DNA of 64,000 nucleotides. Source: Cyathus striatus. Its lineage: Eukaryota; Basidiomycota; Agaricomycetes; Agaricales; Nidulariaceae. The stretch lies in NCBI GenBank assembly GCA_025738555.1, contig JAOVFP010000015.1, positions 3,472,001-3,536,000 on the forward strand, written 5' to 3'. The position numbers and the translations under genes were made by a program. Shown here one piece after another: positions 46,804-58,886 of the stretch. How positions within the stretch are numbered: the first letter of the stretch is position 1; each line of letters starts with the position of its first letter. The notes beneath the pieces were generated by a model that made no database searches, was not told where the DNA came from, and saw only the letters and a program-made list of their open reading frames with translations.

Positions 46804-48004
46804 TGATATTTGTTTTGGTGCTTATATATTTATCGGTGTGGCCATAACCTTTAGCTTGAGGAATATGCATTGATGATCTGCTAATAAGTAGTTTTCCTTT
46901 TCACATTAATATACCTTGAATATACCTATCTCGCGACCTTACATGGGTGTTTGCGCAACACCATGTAACATTGGAGGTGCTGAGGTGCTCACCTAGCTAG
47001 ATGAACATCTCCCCTGGCTGCTCCTACTCAATCGTCGACGATGTCGAGGCAATCGTTCTTGATTGGCATTAGTGTTATAAAAGGAAAAGCGAAGATCACA
47101 GGCACTTTAGGCATTGCCATATCAGTACTACTTTTATTAGTGGCGCTAGCCAGTGCGGCCCTGCGGACTCGAATTTGAATGGATTTTGCGAACGGCAAAA
47201 AAGTCGGCAGCCAGGAGTGTGGATGACTTCCCGTAAGAATCTGGCACAGTCTAACGTCGCCAGACATGGGCGCGCCGAGTTGCCGAGATGAATTTCAAAT
47301 TCTTGAGCACCGTCAGACTGTGCCAGACATGAACATCTGGCGAGGCCCCTCCGCCAGACTTGCGAAAGCTTTCGAAAAGCCTCCAGATGTCCCCAAAAGG
47401 TATGTTTACTCGGCTATGTGACATTTCCACATGGCTCATCTCGACCGGTATCTCCATTTTGTCCGCTTCCCTTCCTCTCCCTCCTGGTCTCGCCTACTCT
47501 ATCATAGTCTATTGCTCTTCTGAATCCATCTGAAGCCAATGGACAGCTACCTTACGGTCTGGCGTCAGCGAGGCAAAAACAGGAGTTTGAAAATCTGGCG
47601 TCGTCAGACTACGCCAGATCCTTGCGGGAAGTCATCCACTTTTGCACTCCGTACGCACTGTAAGTATATTCTTTCCGCCAGATGCAAGGGGTTGGGAGGC
47701 ACCAAAACATTCCCTGGCACCTGGACAATCCCGGTTAAATTTCAGTTTCGGCTAACGATCGTATCCGACATGGTGCGTGATGCAGATGTGTAACTCAGTT
47801 ACAGTGGCTGAGAAACGTTTGATATTTTCCCAAGACCAGCATTCCGAACTCGAAGGACTACCAGACAATACCAAAGGTGGACCAAAGGGCTACTTGTATT
47901 ACTAGCACATATTCCTGATCATTATCACGCCAGACATTCTTTGTGGAGGGAAGAACTTTCGTTAGGGTGAGGCTTGGGCGAGCCTTTTCACGAGGTTTAG
48001 TTAA
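46804..48004. other. Long intergenic region with TCTGGCG inverted repeats
   Basis: About 1.2 kb without a gene. Between 47219 and 47640 are inverted copies of a motif containing GGATGACTTCCCG and TCTGGC...CGCCAGA. The left copy is 47219-47264, the right 47594-47639, and a related inverted copy lies near 47309-47345. It resembles a degraded TIR/MITE element. No target duplication was seen. Confidence 0.6.
47219..47639. repeat. Imperfect inverted repeat, possible MITE remnant
   Basis: Arms 47219-47264 and 47594-47639 share GTGGATGACTTCCCG and two TCTGGC/GCCAGA sites in inverted order at roughly 80 percent identity by eye. The core is non-coding. Confidence 0.65.
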
Positions 48005-49858
48005 ATGGAACTAAATGTGCTCCAGATTTATAACAGCACAACGGAGAGAAACATGCCTAAAGAATGCACTATCAAGGTTGCCGTTGTGGGCAGTGGACTT
48101 GCTGGCTTAACTGCAGCATATTTGTTGGCTCAACCTTTGGAGTCTGGCGGTACGCAGTTTGAGGTTCATGTGTTTGAAAAGGTAAGTACTTTTCATTTGA
48201 TGATACTGCCAGCCCCGATACTGAACATGGCCTTGACAGTCTCCAACAATAGGGATGGATTCTGCTTCCGTTTCTCTTCCTATTCCAAAATCAAACGAAT
48301 ATCAGCGGATTGACGTTCCAATGAGGTCATTTCAAGGTGGTAAGAACGGGCTGATATTTGGCATATGTGTTTTTTATTTCCTTTTGTGGCAGGTTATTAT
48401 CCCCAACTCATCAAGTTGTACAAGTATCTAGGCGTATCGTTTCGTCAGGCTGATTTCTCATATTCTTTCTCTTCCATTGCACCAGGCAGTGACGATAACA
48501 AGATCAAGCTGCACACATCCATGATTTACAATGGGTCGTCTGGACGCGCTGGTGTTAGCATACCATCTTCACTGATACAGTCTACTCGAAGAAAGTTTCA
48601 GGCATCGAACTTCTTCGTCGAATTATATTCAACTGTAATATTTTTATTTACGACACTGATCCTAGTGTTCTGCTATCTCAGGATGCTATTTTATTCGGTA
48701 CCGGCATGGCGCTCAACTAAGCATAACAAACTTACGTTTGGCGAATGGATGAGCGCAACTACACCTAAGGGATATATCTCTGCCTTACTTGGATTGGACA
48801 CACTATGGATTGAATATACCACGAAGATATTGATTCCACTATTCTCAGCCGTATGCACAGCACCCGCAGCTGATATCGTCGGACATCCAGCAGAAGAATT
48901 TCTTGGTGAGTTGGAGTCTTACTGTATCCATTATAATGCTGAAAGATTTTTGGTAGATTATATCTGGTTAACTTTTGGAACTCATCACTACGTTGTTAGT
49001 AATGGAGTACGTGATGTGGTCGCTCAGCTTACTGTCGGACTGAAACACATCCATACTTCCTCTCATATTACATCGATCCAAGCCAGCATTGAAGACACAA
49101 GTCTTGTAACGATTGAATGTGACACACCTTCTGGAACTCAGGTGCACACTGATTTTCATCATATCATATTTGCAACACAGGCGAATAGAGCTATCCCACT
49201 ACTTGCATCATATGCAACATCTCTTCCATCTAAATCAAACGTCGCACATGTATCCGCAATCGAGCAGCAAATCTATTGTTTGAAGGCCTTCAAGTACTGT
49301 ACTACCATTGTTGTTAATCACACCGATCCGTCACTTCTGCCAAACAATGCTATGGACCGGCGTGATTTGAATCTAGTCACGCACCTGGATGCCAAGAGGA
49401 AAGGAAGTGGAATACCCCCTCCGATTTGCGTGGACGCTACATATACCATGGCTACTCACATTCTAAACCACCCCAAAAATTACCCCAAGCTTTTGCCACC
49501 AGTTTATCAAACTACAAATCCCATTATACCTCCTTTGGATGCATCTGTGCTGAGCATTGCAAAATTGGAGCGTGCAGTGTTGACGATGGAAGCTAAAGAT
49601 GCGTTGAAAGCCTTGTACGTAGAGGAAGATCGACGATGGTGGCGGGGGTATAGAGCGAGGTCGAGTGGGCTAGGACCTTCGCAGGGAGCTGGACGCATCT
49701 CTGATAACAGTTTGCCTGGGATCTGGATATGTGGATCATACGCGTTCGCTGGTATACCGCTTTTAGAAGGATGTGTTGGAAGTGCGCGTATAGTTGTAGA
49801 GGAAGGCATTTTCAAATGCGAGAATGTGAAGCCTCTAACCACACCCTGGATAGACTAA
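48005..49858 (+). CDS. FAD/NAD(P)-binding oxidoreductase (amine-oxidase-like fold)
   Basis: The N-terminal Rossmann motif is VAVVGSGLAGLTAAYLL (GxGxxG), followed by HVFEK. Exon 2 gives IGMDSASVSLPIP and IDVPMRSFQGG; exon 3 continues YYPQLIKLYKYLGVSFR and runs open to the stop at 49858. A hydrophobic segment (TVIFLFTTLILVFCYLRML) may be a membrane anchor. The C-terminal FAD-contact region is GIWICGSYAFAGIPLLEGCVGSARI. The start is either 48005 or the ATG at 48053 (MPKECTIKVAVV), which sits closer to the domain and is preferred. Length is about 570 residues. The substrate is unknown; no neighbouring biosynthetic genes give a hint. Confidence 0.85.
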
Positions 49859-49953
49859 CGATGATGTGCCAGAAAGCGATTCTGGATGGCCCATGTGCCG
49901 CAACCTCTTTACAAATACACATGATTATGATAATATATTGCGCGAAGCTACAA

Positions 49954-50588
49954 TTACATGCGAGTTCTTTTCTCCATTTCCCGATGTAAGTCGATAGGCG
50001 CGCCGTCGGCACCTAGATTAATACTTTAAGTTAAGCAAGATAGAGATATCACATTTTCTTACCGAGGAATATATCGGCAGTATCTATGAGTTCGTCGCGT
50101 CCCATGAGGATGTCGAGATGAAGATTGGACTGAGGCATAACGGGAAGATGGGAACCCTGGAAAGCAGATAAAGTCAACAGTAAAAACTGCCATGATGTTG
50201 GGACTAACAGCCATTACGATCTTTCGTTCCATTAACAAGCGCATAGGGGCATGCATTCCGTAGATATTTCGCTGAAGAGTAAGCCTAACATTGTCCTGAG
50301 TTTCTTCCCACTGGCAGCATCGATCGTTGAGTGGTTGTATCAGGACAATAGCTGGAATAAGACTGACATTGTTCAACCGATCCTTGAGACCCCTTCTGAC
50401 TTAACTTGAGCGGAAAGGCTTAAAGGACCATACTGGAGAGTGTCGTGCAGTCCGAGGGAATTCGCGGTATCACTGACGGAAGCGGACTTGGTGGGCTGGG
50501 CGGGCACTATGCGCATGGATGGCTCCTGTTGAGAGGGAAGGGGTTAATAGGATGGCATGTAAAGAAAGAAAGAAAGAAAAGATACCAT
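49954..50588 (-). CDS. UMP1: Proteasome maturation factor Ump1/POMP
   Basis: Chaperone that assists 20S proteasome assembly and is the first substrate of the new particle. The start at 50588 is an ATG followed directly by an intron (gtatct...caacag), then EPSMRIVPAQPTKSASVS, DTANSLGLHDTLQYGPLSL, and a later exon with NWEETQDNVRLTLQRNIYG, MHAPMRLLMERKIV. The last exons read MPQSNLHLDILMGRDELIDT, ADIFL and GADGAPIDLHREMEKRTRM. The ATG in MRIVP would be an alternative start. About four introns are required. It is divergent from Gid1, with 348 bp between starts. Confidence 0.93.
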
Positions 50589-50935
50589 TGTTTCTGATAC
50601 TGAGGTACTTGTGGAAGAGGACAAGGAGTGTACGGACGCGTAAGTACATCGCGGGGGCAAGTGGTGCACGTGATGTAATAATTATGTAATATTATACTTA
50701 TTAGTATTACTTGGCTACTACTATATTGCAGTTTACTTACTAGTACTACTAGCTAGTGTACTAAAGTTACTATTACTACTTCACATCTCTAACCAGCTTA
50801 TACTATTCTGTAGTTCTGCGGTGAGTGATCCTGATAATAACATGTCTGTTAGCCTCCAGCTCACCAATCCTTGCTAGTTAGTAGCCACGCATGTGCATGC
50901 TCCACTGAATCCATTCCTCCTTCCCGACTTCCATC
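50589..50935. promoter_or_regulatory. Bidirectional promoter interval, UMP1/GID1
   Basis: 347 bp between divergent starts. It contains a stretch rich in tagtac/tactag units (50700-50770). The proteasome-box of yeast (GGTGGCAAA) was not seen. Confidence 0.5.
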
Positions 50936-53512
50936 ATGACTACGCGCCCTTCCAGGTCCTCCAGCATTTCCCTTCCACGCAGTCCTACCCTTTCTTCTGC
51001 TCGCAACATCGAATCCGTCATATCTATCCCTCTTCCCTCCAGATCTCGTTTCCCTATCACTCACCCGGTGTCCAATCGTCCTATTCCCATTCCAGAATCC
51101 CATAGGTCTCAAGGCATTCATGGATCCAGAGCAACTGCCATGGGTCCTTCTATTTCGCCCGCTACACGCCCAGCAGCACGTTCCCTTTCATTGTCCTCCA
51201 GTGTGCATGGGCGACCAGGGTCTCAATGGGGCTCATCCTTTGAACCTCGCGTAATCCGTAGCGGCACAGAGCTTGTTCACGGAGATATGGTTTGCCCTTC
51301 TTCGATGTCCAGCCGGAGATTCAATACATCAGGTAATGCTCCAAGAACAGCTGAAAATCAGCACACCCTACCACAGATGTCCCCCGCACCTTTCCCTCGA
51401 CCATCCTACCTTGATCATTCTGTACTGAGGAATATGCTACAAGTGGAATCTAGTCATAAGACGGATATTCCCCGGCATTCACAAGGCTTTGTGCCAGCAA
51501 TGTCGCCCTCCGTCGACAGTGATGACGACAGTAATGCTAGCCTTCCTCCTCAACATGTTCATCCCATTTCATCCAGCACGGTACCACTGGAAGGTTGTTT
51601 GAAACTGCCTGCTCGTTGGAGCGAAGAACACCGAAATGCAAATCTCTCTGTGTCTTCAGACGGACGGGAGTTGATTTATATGAGTTTGTAAGACTGTATA
51701 TTTATCGGTATTTCTCTAAATTTTTCGTAGGTTCGTCTTGTACCGGAGAAAAAGATGCGGCTGCAGCGAGAACTGCGGCCCCAATCCCCCATGCTTGTGG
51801 CATATATTACTATGAAGTGGAGATTATCGGAAAAGAATCAAGGGGTAAGCCATAAGAATGTGTGTCGTCGCTAAACTACTTATCAGCCTGTTTTAGTCAC
51901 ATTAGTGTTGGGTTAGTTAGCTTGGGATCAGACTTGCTAAACTACTGATATTCACACAGCTTCATTGGGGTGGTGTAAAATATTCACGCCTGCCTGGCTG
52001 GGAGCCTAATTCTTGGGGATATCATGGAGACGATGGTTGCTCCTTTGCCACGGAACGCAATGGGACGCCCTATGGTCCTACCTATGGAGGTATATATTTG
52101 AGCTCATGAATGACGTCGTATTCATAACTCTTTCTCAGCTGGGGATGTTGTTGGCTGTGGCATAGATTTTACTACTAACAAGGCATTCTTCACGAAGAAC
52201 GGTGTTCTAATTGGTATGAACCTATACTTTTATTCCTCTTTCCAATCAAATCTTAAGAAATGTGGTTTTAGGTGACGTATTTGAAAACGTTGGGAAAGAT
52301 ATTGACTTATATCCTTCCGTTGGAATACAACATACCGGGGAATCAGTTCGTGCCAACTTTGGTCACGATCCATTCAAATACGATATCGATTATCACGTCC
52401 GACGACGTTACAGCGATACATGGTCTACAATTCTTCGTACACCTGTTGACAGCGCTGTTCTAAAGGGGGGATTACAAGCCAAGAACGAAGCAAGCCATTC
52501 AGTCACCACAGAAGACTCAGGAGCTATCATAAATCAACTTGTTCTATCTTATCTGGTCCATCATGGTTATGCAAAAACAGCCCGTGCATTTCAGAAACAA
52601 GACAAACCCTCGGTTTCCAAGGACGATCGTGACGTCGAAATGAGTGATTCAGGTTCATGCGATCGGCGCAATCTTGATGGCATCGAAAACGACATCGAAA
52701 GAAGAACTAGCATTGTGAAATCCATCAGTTGTGGTGATATCGATGCGGCTGTCGAAATGATACGAGAGCATTATTCAGATGTTCTCGAGACGGATAGTGG
52801 AATTATGTTTTTCAAGCTACGGTGTAGGAAATTTGTTGAGCTTATCTTAGAGACGACTGAAATGAAGAAACGTCTTGTGTCTAATCAAGAGCCTTCAAGC
52901 CAGATGTACGAGCCACCTTACAACCTCTCGTCTTCGGATGGAAGTAACTGGATGGATGAGGACGTAATGGGAATGGATGTAGATGAAGATTCCATGTTTT
53001 TGGGATCACCAGCTACAACAACGGCACCTCAATCAAGAACCAGTATGCATGGCCCTGTGATGCCTTTGACAGTGGACAGCTCAAGTGCTATTGCTATGGC
53101 AGAGCATTATGAAGCTGCTTTGAATAACGCTATTTCTTACGGTCAGACTCTACAGGATGATTTTAAAATGGATGAGCGAGCCGAAGTGCAACAACTATTC
53201 AAACAAACTTTCGGAATTGTGGCTTGGGAGAATCCTCTGGAAGTCGGCGGAGCTACTTCTGAAGTAGTTGGCCATCAGGCTAGAGTTACTCTTGCGAACG
53301 AAGTAAACCAAATGATATTGAGTAAGCTTTGACTTCAGCATCGTAAAACATATCTCCTAATCTATGGAATCGAAGGATCTCAAGGTCGGCCTGTTCGTCC
53401 AGCACTTGAAACCATGTATCGTCATACGACGACATGCATTCAAAGGCTAGGAATATTAGGAGTTGGTATGGCAGCCTTTGCCGACATTCCAAAGGAGTTC
53501 CGGGAAATGTGA
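50936..53512 (+). CDS. GID1: Gid1/RanBPM subunit of the GID/CTLH ubiquitin ligase
   Basis: Scaffold and substrate-receptor platform of the CTLH E3 ligase (yeast Gid1/Vid30, human RANBP9/10). The N-terminus is long and Ser/Pro/Arg-rich. The SPRY domain runs from [34 protein letters not shown] through [45 protein letters not shown] to [16 protein letters not shown] LisH ([20 protein letters not shown]), a CTLH ([20 protein letters not shown]) and a CRA region follow, ending [26 protein letters not shown]. The last intron (53322-53373) joins MIL to RSQGRP and extends the gene beyond the simple ORF. In the SPRY, the acceptor at 51884-51885 keeps frame ([11 protein letters not shown]). Confidence 0.9.
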
Positions 53513-54830
53513 TAGATTTGCGTAGATCGTCATGTTTTCGTTCCAGTTCGTCCTTTGTGTAATCCAGCTGTAGTTTTTATACTATTGGTCATTGTGACCA
53601 TATATGTAATGGTACTTAAAAAAATTAAGTTTTTCGGAAGCTAAATGAGTCCCGACAAGGTATAAACTCTACATACCTCCTCAAGCTCTCTGGACCCAAA
53701 GAGAAACAAGTAGACATAAGTACAAGTTGTTCACTCGTTGAAAGATGTTCCCTAATGAATGTATTATCGATGCAATCCTAGAAGGACGAGGACCCAGTTG
53801 ATAGACTGGTCGTGAAGCGCGAATACCTGCGGAAAGCATGGTCGACATGGGTGGTATCAGAAGGGTGGCTCACTTCAAAGAAAATACGCTCGTTTCGATT
53901 TCAAGTTGTGGTGACTCGTGAGCGAAGTCCATTCCAATTTTTTTCACTAAGTGTAGTAGGCTAGTATGTAATTAGTTGGATAACTACGTGGAAATCTGCA
54001 TGCCATTGTATTTGCATATAGTCTGGCCAAACAACAAGTTAGATGCCGAGGATTGCCCCTAACTCGCACTCATCCCAGCGAAAGCAGGGCTTGTACCGTT
54101 ATAAGTGATCCGAGACGTCATGTGATTTTACAAGGTACGGAGTACTTCAACTTGAAGCTTGAGCTTGAAGCTTTGAAGTAACAAGTTGAACGTCAAATTT
54201 AACCTGCGACTCCAAGTAGATGGCATGGGGTGCGAATGAAGTTCTAACGTTTAACAATTGTGTAACTTCAAAATAGATGATTGAAGTTATTAGATAATTT
54301 TTAGATTTACGAGTAACATAAGGTAAAAAATATCAATACGCATATGTAGATACTAAAATAATGTATCTTGCCAGGCTGCAAGTGAGCGATATTGGCAAGG
54401 ATATCGATCAATAGCAACGTAGCATGAATGGAAGTCAATCTACGTCCCCACGAGCGCCTGTAGGCTCCTTCTGAATAAAACAGGAGAACAGGTGACTCTA
54501 AAGTGGGGATACATGTTGAAGAAAACGGAAGAAGAAAGGATCGTGTTGATAAAGCAAATTTCTGTATTTGGATTTATTTACCAAGGGCTTTTAACTATTA
54601 CATGTACTTACATGTAACCCTTTAGTACTATGTGATATCACGTGACATCACGATTCTTCGACGCCCTCAAGGCTCAGACTCAAGACTCTCATGTCGTACT
54701 GAATATTGACATCGACAATATTTCACTGCTTGATCTATAGTATCTGTTCAAACTCTAACGGCTTTCTGCACGACAATTGCTGTAGATTTCTGCCTCATAT
54801 CCTACGTGTTATTACACACTTTTCTTCTCG
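53513..54830. other. 1.3-kb gene-free region
   Basis: AT-rich spacer without ORFs that I can support. It holds short gene-like direct repeats (ttgaagcttgagcttgaagc near 54150) and no recognised RNA gene or transposon ends. Confidence 0.55.
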
Positions 54831-55748
54831 ATGGCATCCATATCCGCCAGACGGCTTGCAAAAGAGTTAAAAGAGATTCAAACCGAAGGGTGTCCGGTCG
54901 GTAAGCTGAATTTTCTGTAATATTTCTTGGATGAACAGCCAAACTTCGCTCCTGTTCCAAGGTATCAATTTGATTAAAGCGGATGACTTCGCCACCTGGT
55001 GGTTCACAATTGAAGTTATGGGTGAATCGTTGTATCAGGTATCTTTACACGGCAGATAACAGATATAACTATGTTTTGCATACTGAATTCGGTCCTCAGG
55101 GAGAAGTGTATACTCTTCAGTTTCGATTCGAACCGGAATATCCAATATCTTCTCCTGCCGTACAATTTGTTGTAACGGATGGGCGGGAGGCGCCAATACA
55201 TCCGGTAAGTCTTACTCTCGTTATAAACACAATGCCTTACTTGAAATGTAGCATGTTTATTCGAATGGTCATGTATGTACATATACTCAATGGCAAATTT
55301 TACTCGTCATAAAGTTTGGCTTCCACCCTTCTGCAGATTTGCGCTTCAATCCTAGGAAATGAATGGTCACCTGTACTGAGTGTGGTAGCTGTCTGTGTTA
55401 CCTTGCAAAGTATGCTGGCTTCCTGCAAGGTTTGTTCAAAATCTGGCTTTATATATTTAGCTACTGAAGTCGTTTACAGAAAAAGGAACGGTATGATGTC
55501 GCAATCTATAATGCGTAGAATAGGCGTGATAATTTGTTTCAGACCAGTAGATAACGACAGATATGTTCGTCATGCCCCAGAAAACCCTAAGAAAGTGAGC
55601 TTTTTTTATATACATTTGCCAGAGCTTCTCATCAATTCATCTGGACAGACCCGCTTTCATTATGATGGTTGGTTTCAGACTTCCACCAGTATTTTCTATA
55701 ATTTACTAACAAACATTTATTGCGATCTATCGTTCAGATGATACGTAA
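54831..55748 (+). CDS. Ubiquitin-conjugating enzyme E2, UBE2W-like
   Basis: E2 enzyme; the UBE2W group adds ubiquitin to protein N-termini. The product starts MASISARRLAKELKEIQTEG. The core reads TIEVMGESLYQGEVYTLQF, YPISSPAVQFV, then HVYSNGHICASILGNEWSP with the catalytic Cys in GHIC, VLSVVAVCVTLQSMLASCK, RPVDNDRYVRHAP and NPKKTRFHYDDDT. Each segment is on its own exon; about six introns of 50-70 bp are needed. The HYDDDT end matches the UBE2W group better than UBC4/5 types. Length is about 165 residues. Confidence 0.92.
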
Positions 55749-55937
55749 GAACTTTCCTCAGATATGAAATATTCATTTCTGACTACTTTAATAGCGTATA
55801 AATTATGTACATGAGTATGCTAAATCTCCCGTGTAGTTGTTTAAGCCGGTTCTATGTACAAATATCAGAGTCAGTTGTACAATCTAGATTCATAATTCAA
55901 ACACGTACATAGAGAAATAAAATTACAAACAAAACGG

Positions 55938-57361
55938 TTACGATTTTTCGGCACAGCAACTCCGTATTATGTGTGTACTTTGCTGCGGCGTATCTATTAT
56001 TTGCAATGAAGCCTGCAGAGATACTTCCCTTTCTTCCTCAAGACAGCAACCAACGCAAGCAGTATTGCAGGAGCAACGACCGTTTGGACACCCGCACTGT
56101 CCACCGCAGCACTCAAGTTTCGGTAATTTTACTAGGGAAACACCTCCTGGACCGCGCATCGTTGGAGGCGGTGGAATAGCAGCCATTGTGGCAAAAAACA
56201 TATCGATCGGACTTGTGTAGTTAGGCTCTGTGCCCGGCAACGCTCTTAGACTATGATCGATGCACTGCGTGCATCCGTCTGCACAATCCCTGAGTTGAGT
56301 AGCTCTAGGTTCATCGTTGTCTGCTTCATTTGTTCGATGCTCTGCGCATCCAGGGCAAGCGCATAGGACACCACATGTACATCCTGTTCCGGCTAACGAT
56401 TTGATTGTGCTCATCGGTGGCATAACAGCACAGTCAGTATCGACAAAGCCCTGACTTGATCCTGGCGTAAGGTTATAAGCCATGTGTATTGGAGGCAGCT
56501 CTAGCCCCGAATGGGGAATAAACCATGAAGTAGACGAAACAACCGCGGAAGACTTCGTTCGCTTATAGGAGAATGGACTACGTGGTCGCGAGTTGTGATG
56601 CTTCTTAGGATTTTCATTACCCTCTGAAGGTGACTCGAAAGTCGGAGCCTGGCAGCATTGCAAAACAGCGGCGTTGGCCAGAGCATTAAGGTCTTGATTA
56701 AATGGCTCGCTTGGGGCAGAAGTAGTAGACTGAGATCTATTACATCGACATTTCCAAAGGTTCTTACAATTGCATGGGTTTAGCAAAGTATCCACTGTTT
56801 GGACATATCAGCTCTCATATATTGTAAGTTAAGAAAATAAGCCAACCCTTCTGCCGCACGTCAATGGCGCCCAATGAACTTTCATCGGACGTCGTTAATG
56901 CATCTTTAAGACCATTAGGTAGCGCAGGCACAATAGGAATAAAGCGTCTCGCTGATATGAACTCTTCCTTAGGGTTGAATAGATGGAAGACAACGAAACG
57001 TACTTACACTTTTGCCCGGTGACCAAATTGACTAGTTCCTTCGTTGCAGGATCATTCTTCGGATTACAAGTACATTTTGAGTGAACCTTTTTGGACTGAC
57101 GTAGTTCCCTGCACTTGTCGCATTGGGAGACTGGACGACCTTTCTTCTTGATCTCGAATAATGGTCGATCTGTGTGGTGGCAGGAGGAGGATCGGTGACC
57201 CTTTATACAAGATTCACTAGAATTAAGTTAACAATGGGCCTGAAAGAAGTAAGAGTATGTAATATAAACACCAAGCAAATTTCTTGTTGTTCACATAAAC
57301 CTATAATGTCGCAGGTGAAATTGGACAAGTTAATATATAGGAGTGGTTGCGACTAACCATA
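55938..57361 (-). CDS. Copper-fist transcription factor (Cuf1/Mac1/Ace1 type)
   Basis: Copper- or iron-responsive DNA-binding activator. The first coding exon is only the ATG (57361-57359); the next starts VYVNNKKFAC. The copper fist is ESCIKGHRSSSCHHTDRPLF, EIKKKGRPVSQCDKCREL, with the C-x2-C...C-x-H zinc ligands and the KKKGRP minor-groove arm. A CTCNPKND Cys-pair and a spacer lead to the second half: NPCNCKNLWKCRC. Two Cys clusters follow, CTCGVLCACPGC and CCGGQCGCPNGRCSCNTACVG, probably copper-binding regulatory sites. Exons of the middle part (near 56800-57000) carry FIPIVPALPNG and SLGAIDVRQK. Metal selectivity cannot be told from sequence. Confidence 0.92.
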
Positions 57362-57823
57362 GCGCAGACCACAGCAATAAACACTAATACAGTATACAAA
57401 CGATGGTTAAATGAGGAATGCAGGAATGTCTAGAGACCAGATATCATGAGGACGAGGATCGCTGGAAGTCGCAGGACTCCGACTAATGATTATATCGGAG
57501 CAATAGGCGTCAGGTGACTGGGTCAAGTGATATGATGTATATCAGATAATAATAGTTCAATACATGGAGTCAGCAAAGTCTGTAAGTTAAAGTAGTTCTA
57601 ACATCGAGTACATAAGTATTGCTGTCTGTTGCATTTATTAATTAATTGCACCCAACCTTCCGCTAGAACCTACCACAGCTCCTAAACATTAAAGCAATAA
57701 CCACAAGTACTCCGCCATCATATCCTGGTACCCAGGTTAATGTCTACAGCAGCTATATTGACATGTATTGTGCCAAGCTGGAGCCCACGTCAATTTCCAA
57801 GGCATTCGTGAGCAAGTCAGTCC
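57362..57823. other. Intergenic spacer
   Basis: About 460 bp upstream of the copper-fist gene and downstream of NFU1. Nothing recognised. Confidence 0.5.
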
Positions 57824-58782
57824 TTACACGGAATCTTGCTTTCCTTCCTTTTCTGCCAGTTTTTTCTCCAGTTTTGAAAATTCATTTAAAGCAATTTCTT
57901 CCTCCTGATCCAGAACCTAGCTCTCCTCAGACAATGCTTTAGACACGAACGAAGGCTTGTCAACGCACCTGTTCTACTCCCTTTACCTCTGGGATATAAT
58001 GCATAAGCATCCGTTCTATTCCGCTCTTGAGTGTGACACTACTTGAATCGCAACCTCTACAACTTCCTTTTAGCTTTACCTTGACTAGACCGTCGCTTTC
58101 GTCAAATCCGCGATACTCAATGTCGCCTCCGTCTTCCATGATGGCAGGTCTGACCCGGGTCTCCAATAACTCCTTAATCATCGCCACTGTTTCTGAGTCA
58201 GTATCGAGAATTCGGGTATCTTGAGGTCCCGCTGCATCCCTTTCCTCCTGACTTCGGAATAGTGATTGACCAGAGGAGAAGAACTCCATTAATATGGAGT
58301 ATATCTCGGGCTTCACTATGGTCCATGGGTTTTCTGAATCTTTTGAGACGGTAACAAAGTCCGGTCCGTAGAATATGGCTGAGACGCCTTCAACGCCCAT
58401 CAGACGGATAGCGAGGGGAGATGACAGGGCAGAACGAGTGTCCAGGAATTCGGCGGTACCATCCCCCATGACTGGAACACCAGGAATAAACTTTAGAGAG
58501 TCCTCATTGGGGGTAGTTTCAGTTTGAATAAACATTGACCTCGCTGCTGGAGTGGTTAAAATAGAGCAAAATTGGGAGGAAATTGCAAGTACTTGACTGG
58601 ACATTGGGGGTGGAGGTCATCTGGGGCTTCCGCAGAGCAAGCGGGGACGACAGGGTTGCTCGTGGTCGGGGCAGGTTGGAGATGGGTCTTGTGAGAGCAC
58701 GGGTAGCTGCATTGAAGGAAGAGATGGGGAAACGGAGGGGTCTGGGACGCAGGAAGAAAGAGGAGGACATGGTAGAGTGCAT
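57824..58782 (-). CDS. NFU1: Mitochondrial Fe-S cluster carrier NFU1
   Basis: Carries 4Fe-4S clusters to mitochondrial enzymes such as lipoyl synthase. The start is 58782 (MHST) or, more simply, 58770 (MSSSFFLRPRPLRFPISSF), an Arg/Ser-rich presequence. Exon 1 joins to ARSMFIQTETTPN, then SLKFIPGVPVMGDGTAEF, MGVEGVSAIFYGPDFVTVSK, VRPAIMEDGGDIEYRGFDES and GSCRGCDSSSVTLKSGIERM, where C-x2-C holds the cluster. The final exon (57909-57824) adds VLDQEEEIALNEFSKLEKKL. It is divergent from ALG1, with only 104 bp between starts. Confidence 0.95.
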
Positions 58783-58886
58783 GGATCAGCTATCCCCGAC
58801 CAGGGCAATTTAGTGCTGCTGACCAATGTATACACTATTGCCTAATTTGGTATACCTTGCCCTGCTTGCCTTCGACCGTCACTGCG

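Noticed and set aside
51840..51960. Apparent one-base deficit in the SPRY domain of GID1
   Set aside because: Acceptor ttatcag at 51879-51885 restores the frame through [11 protein letters not shown].
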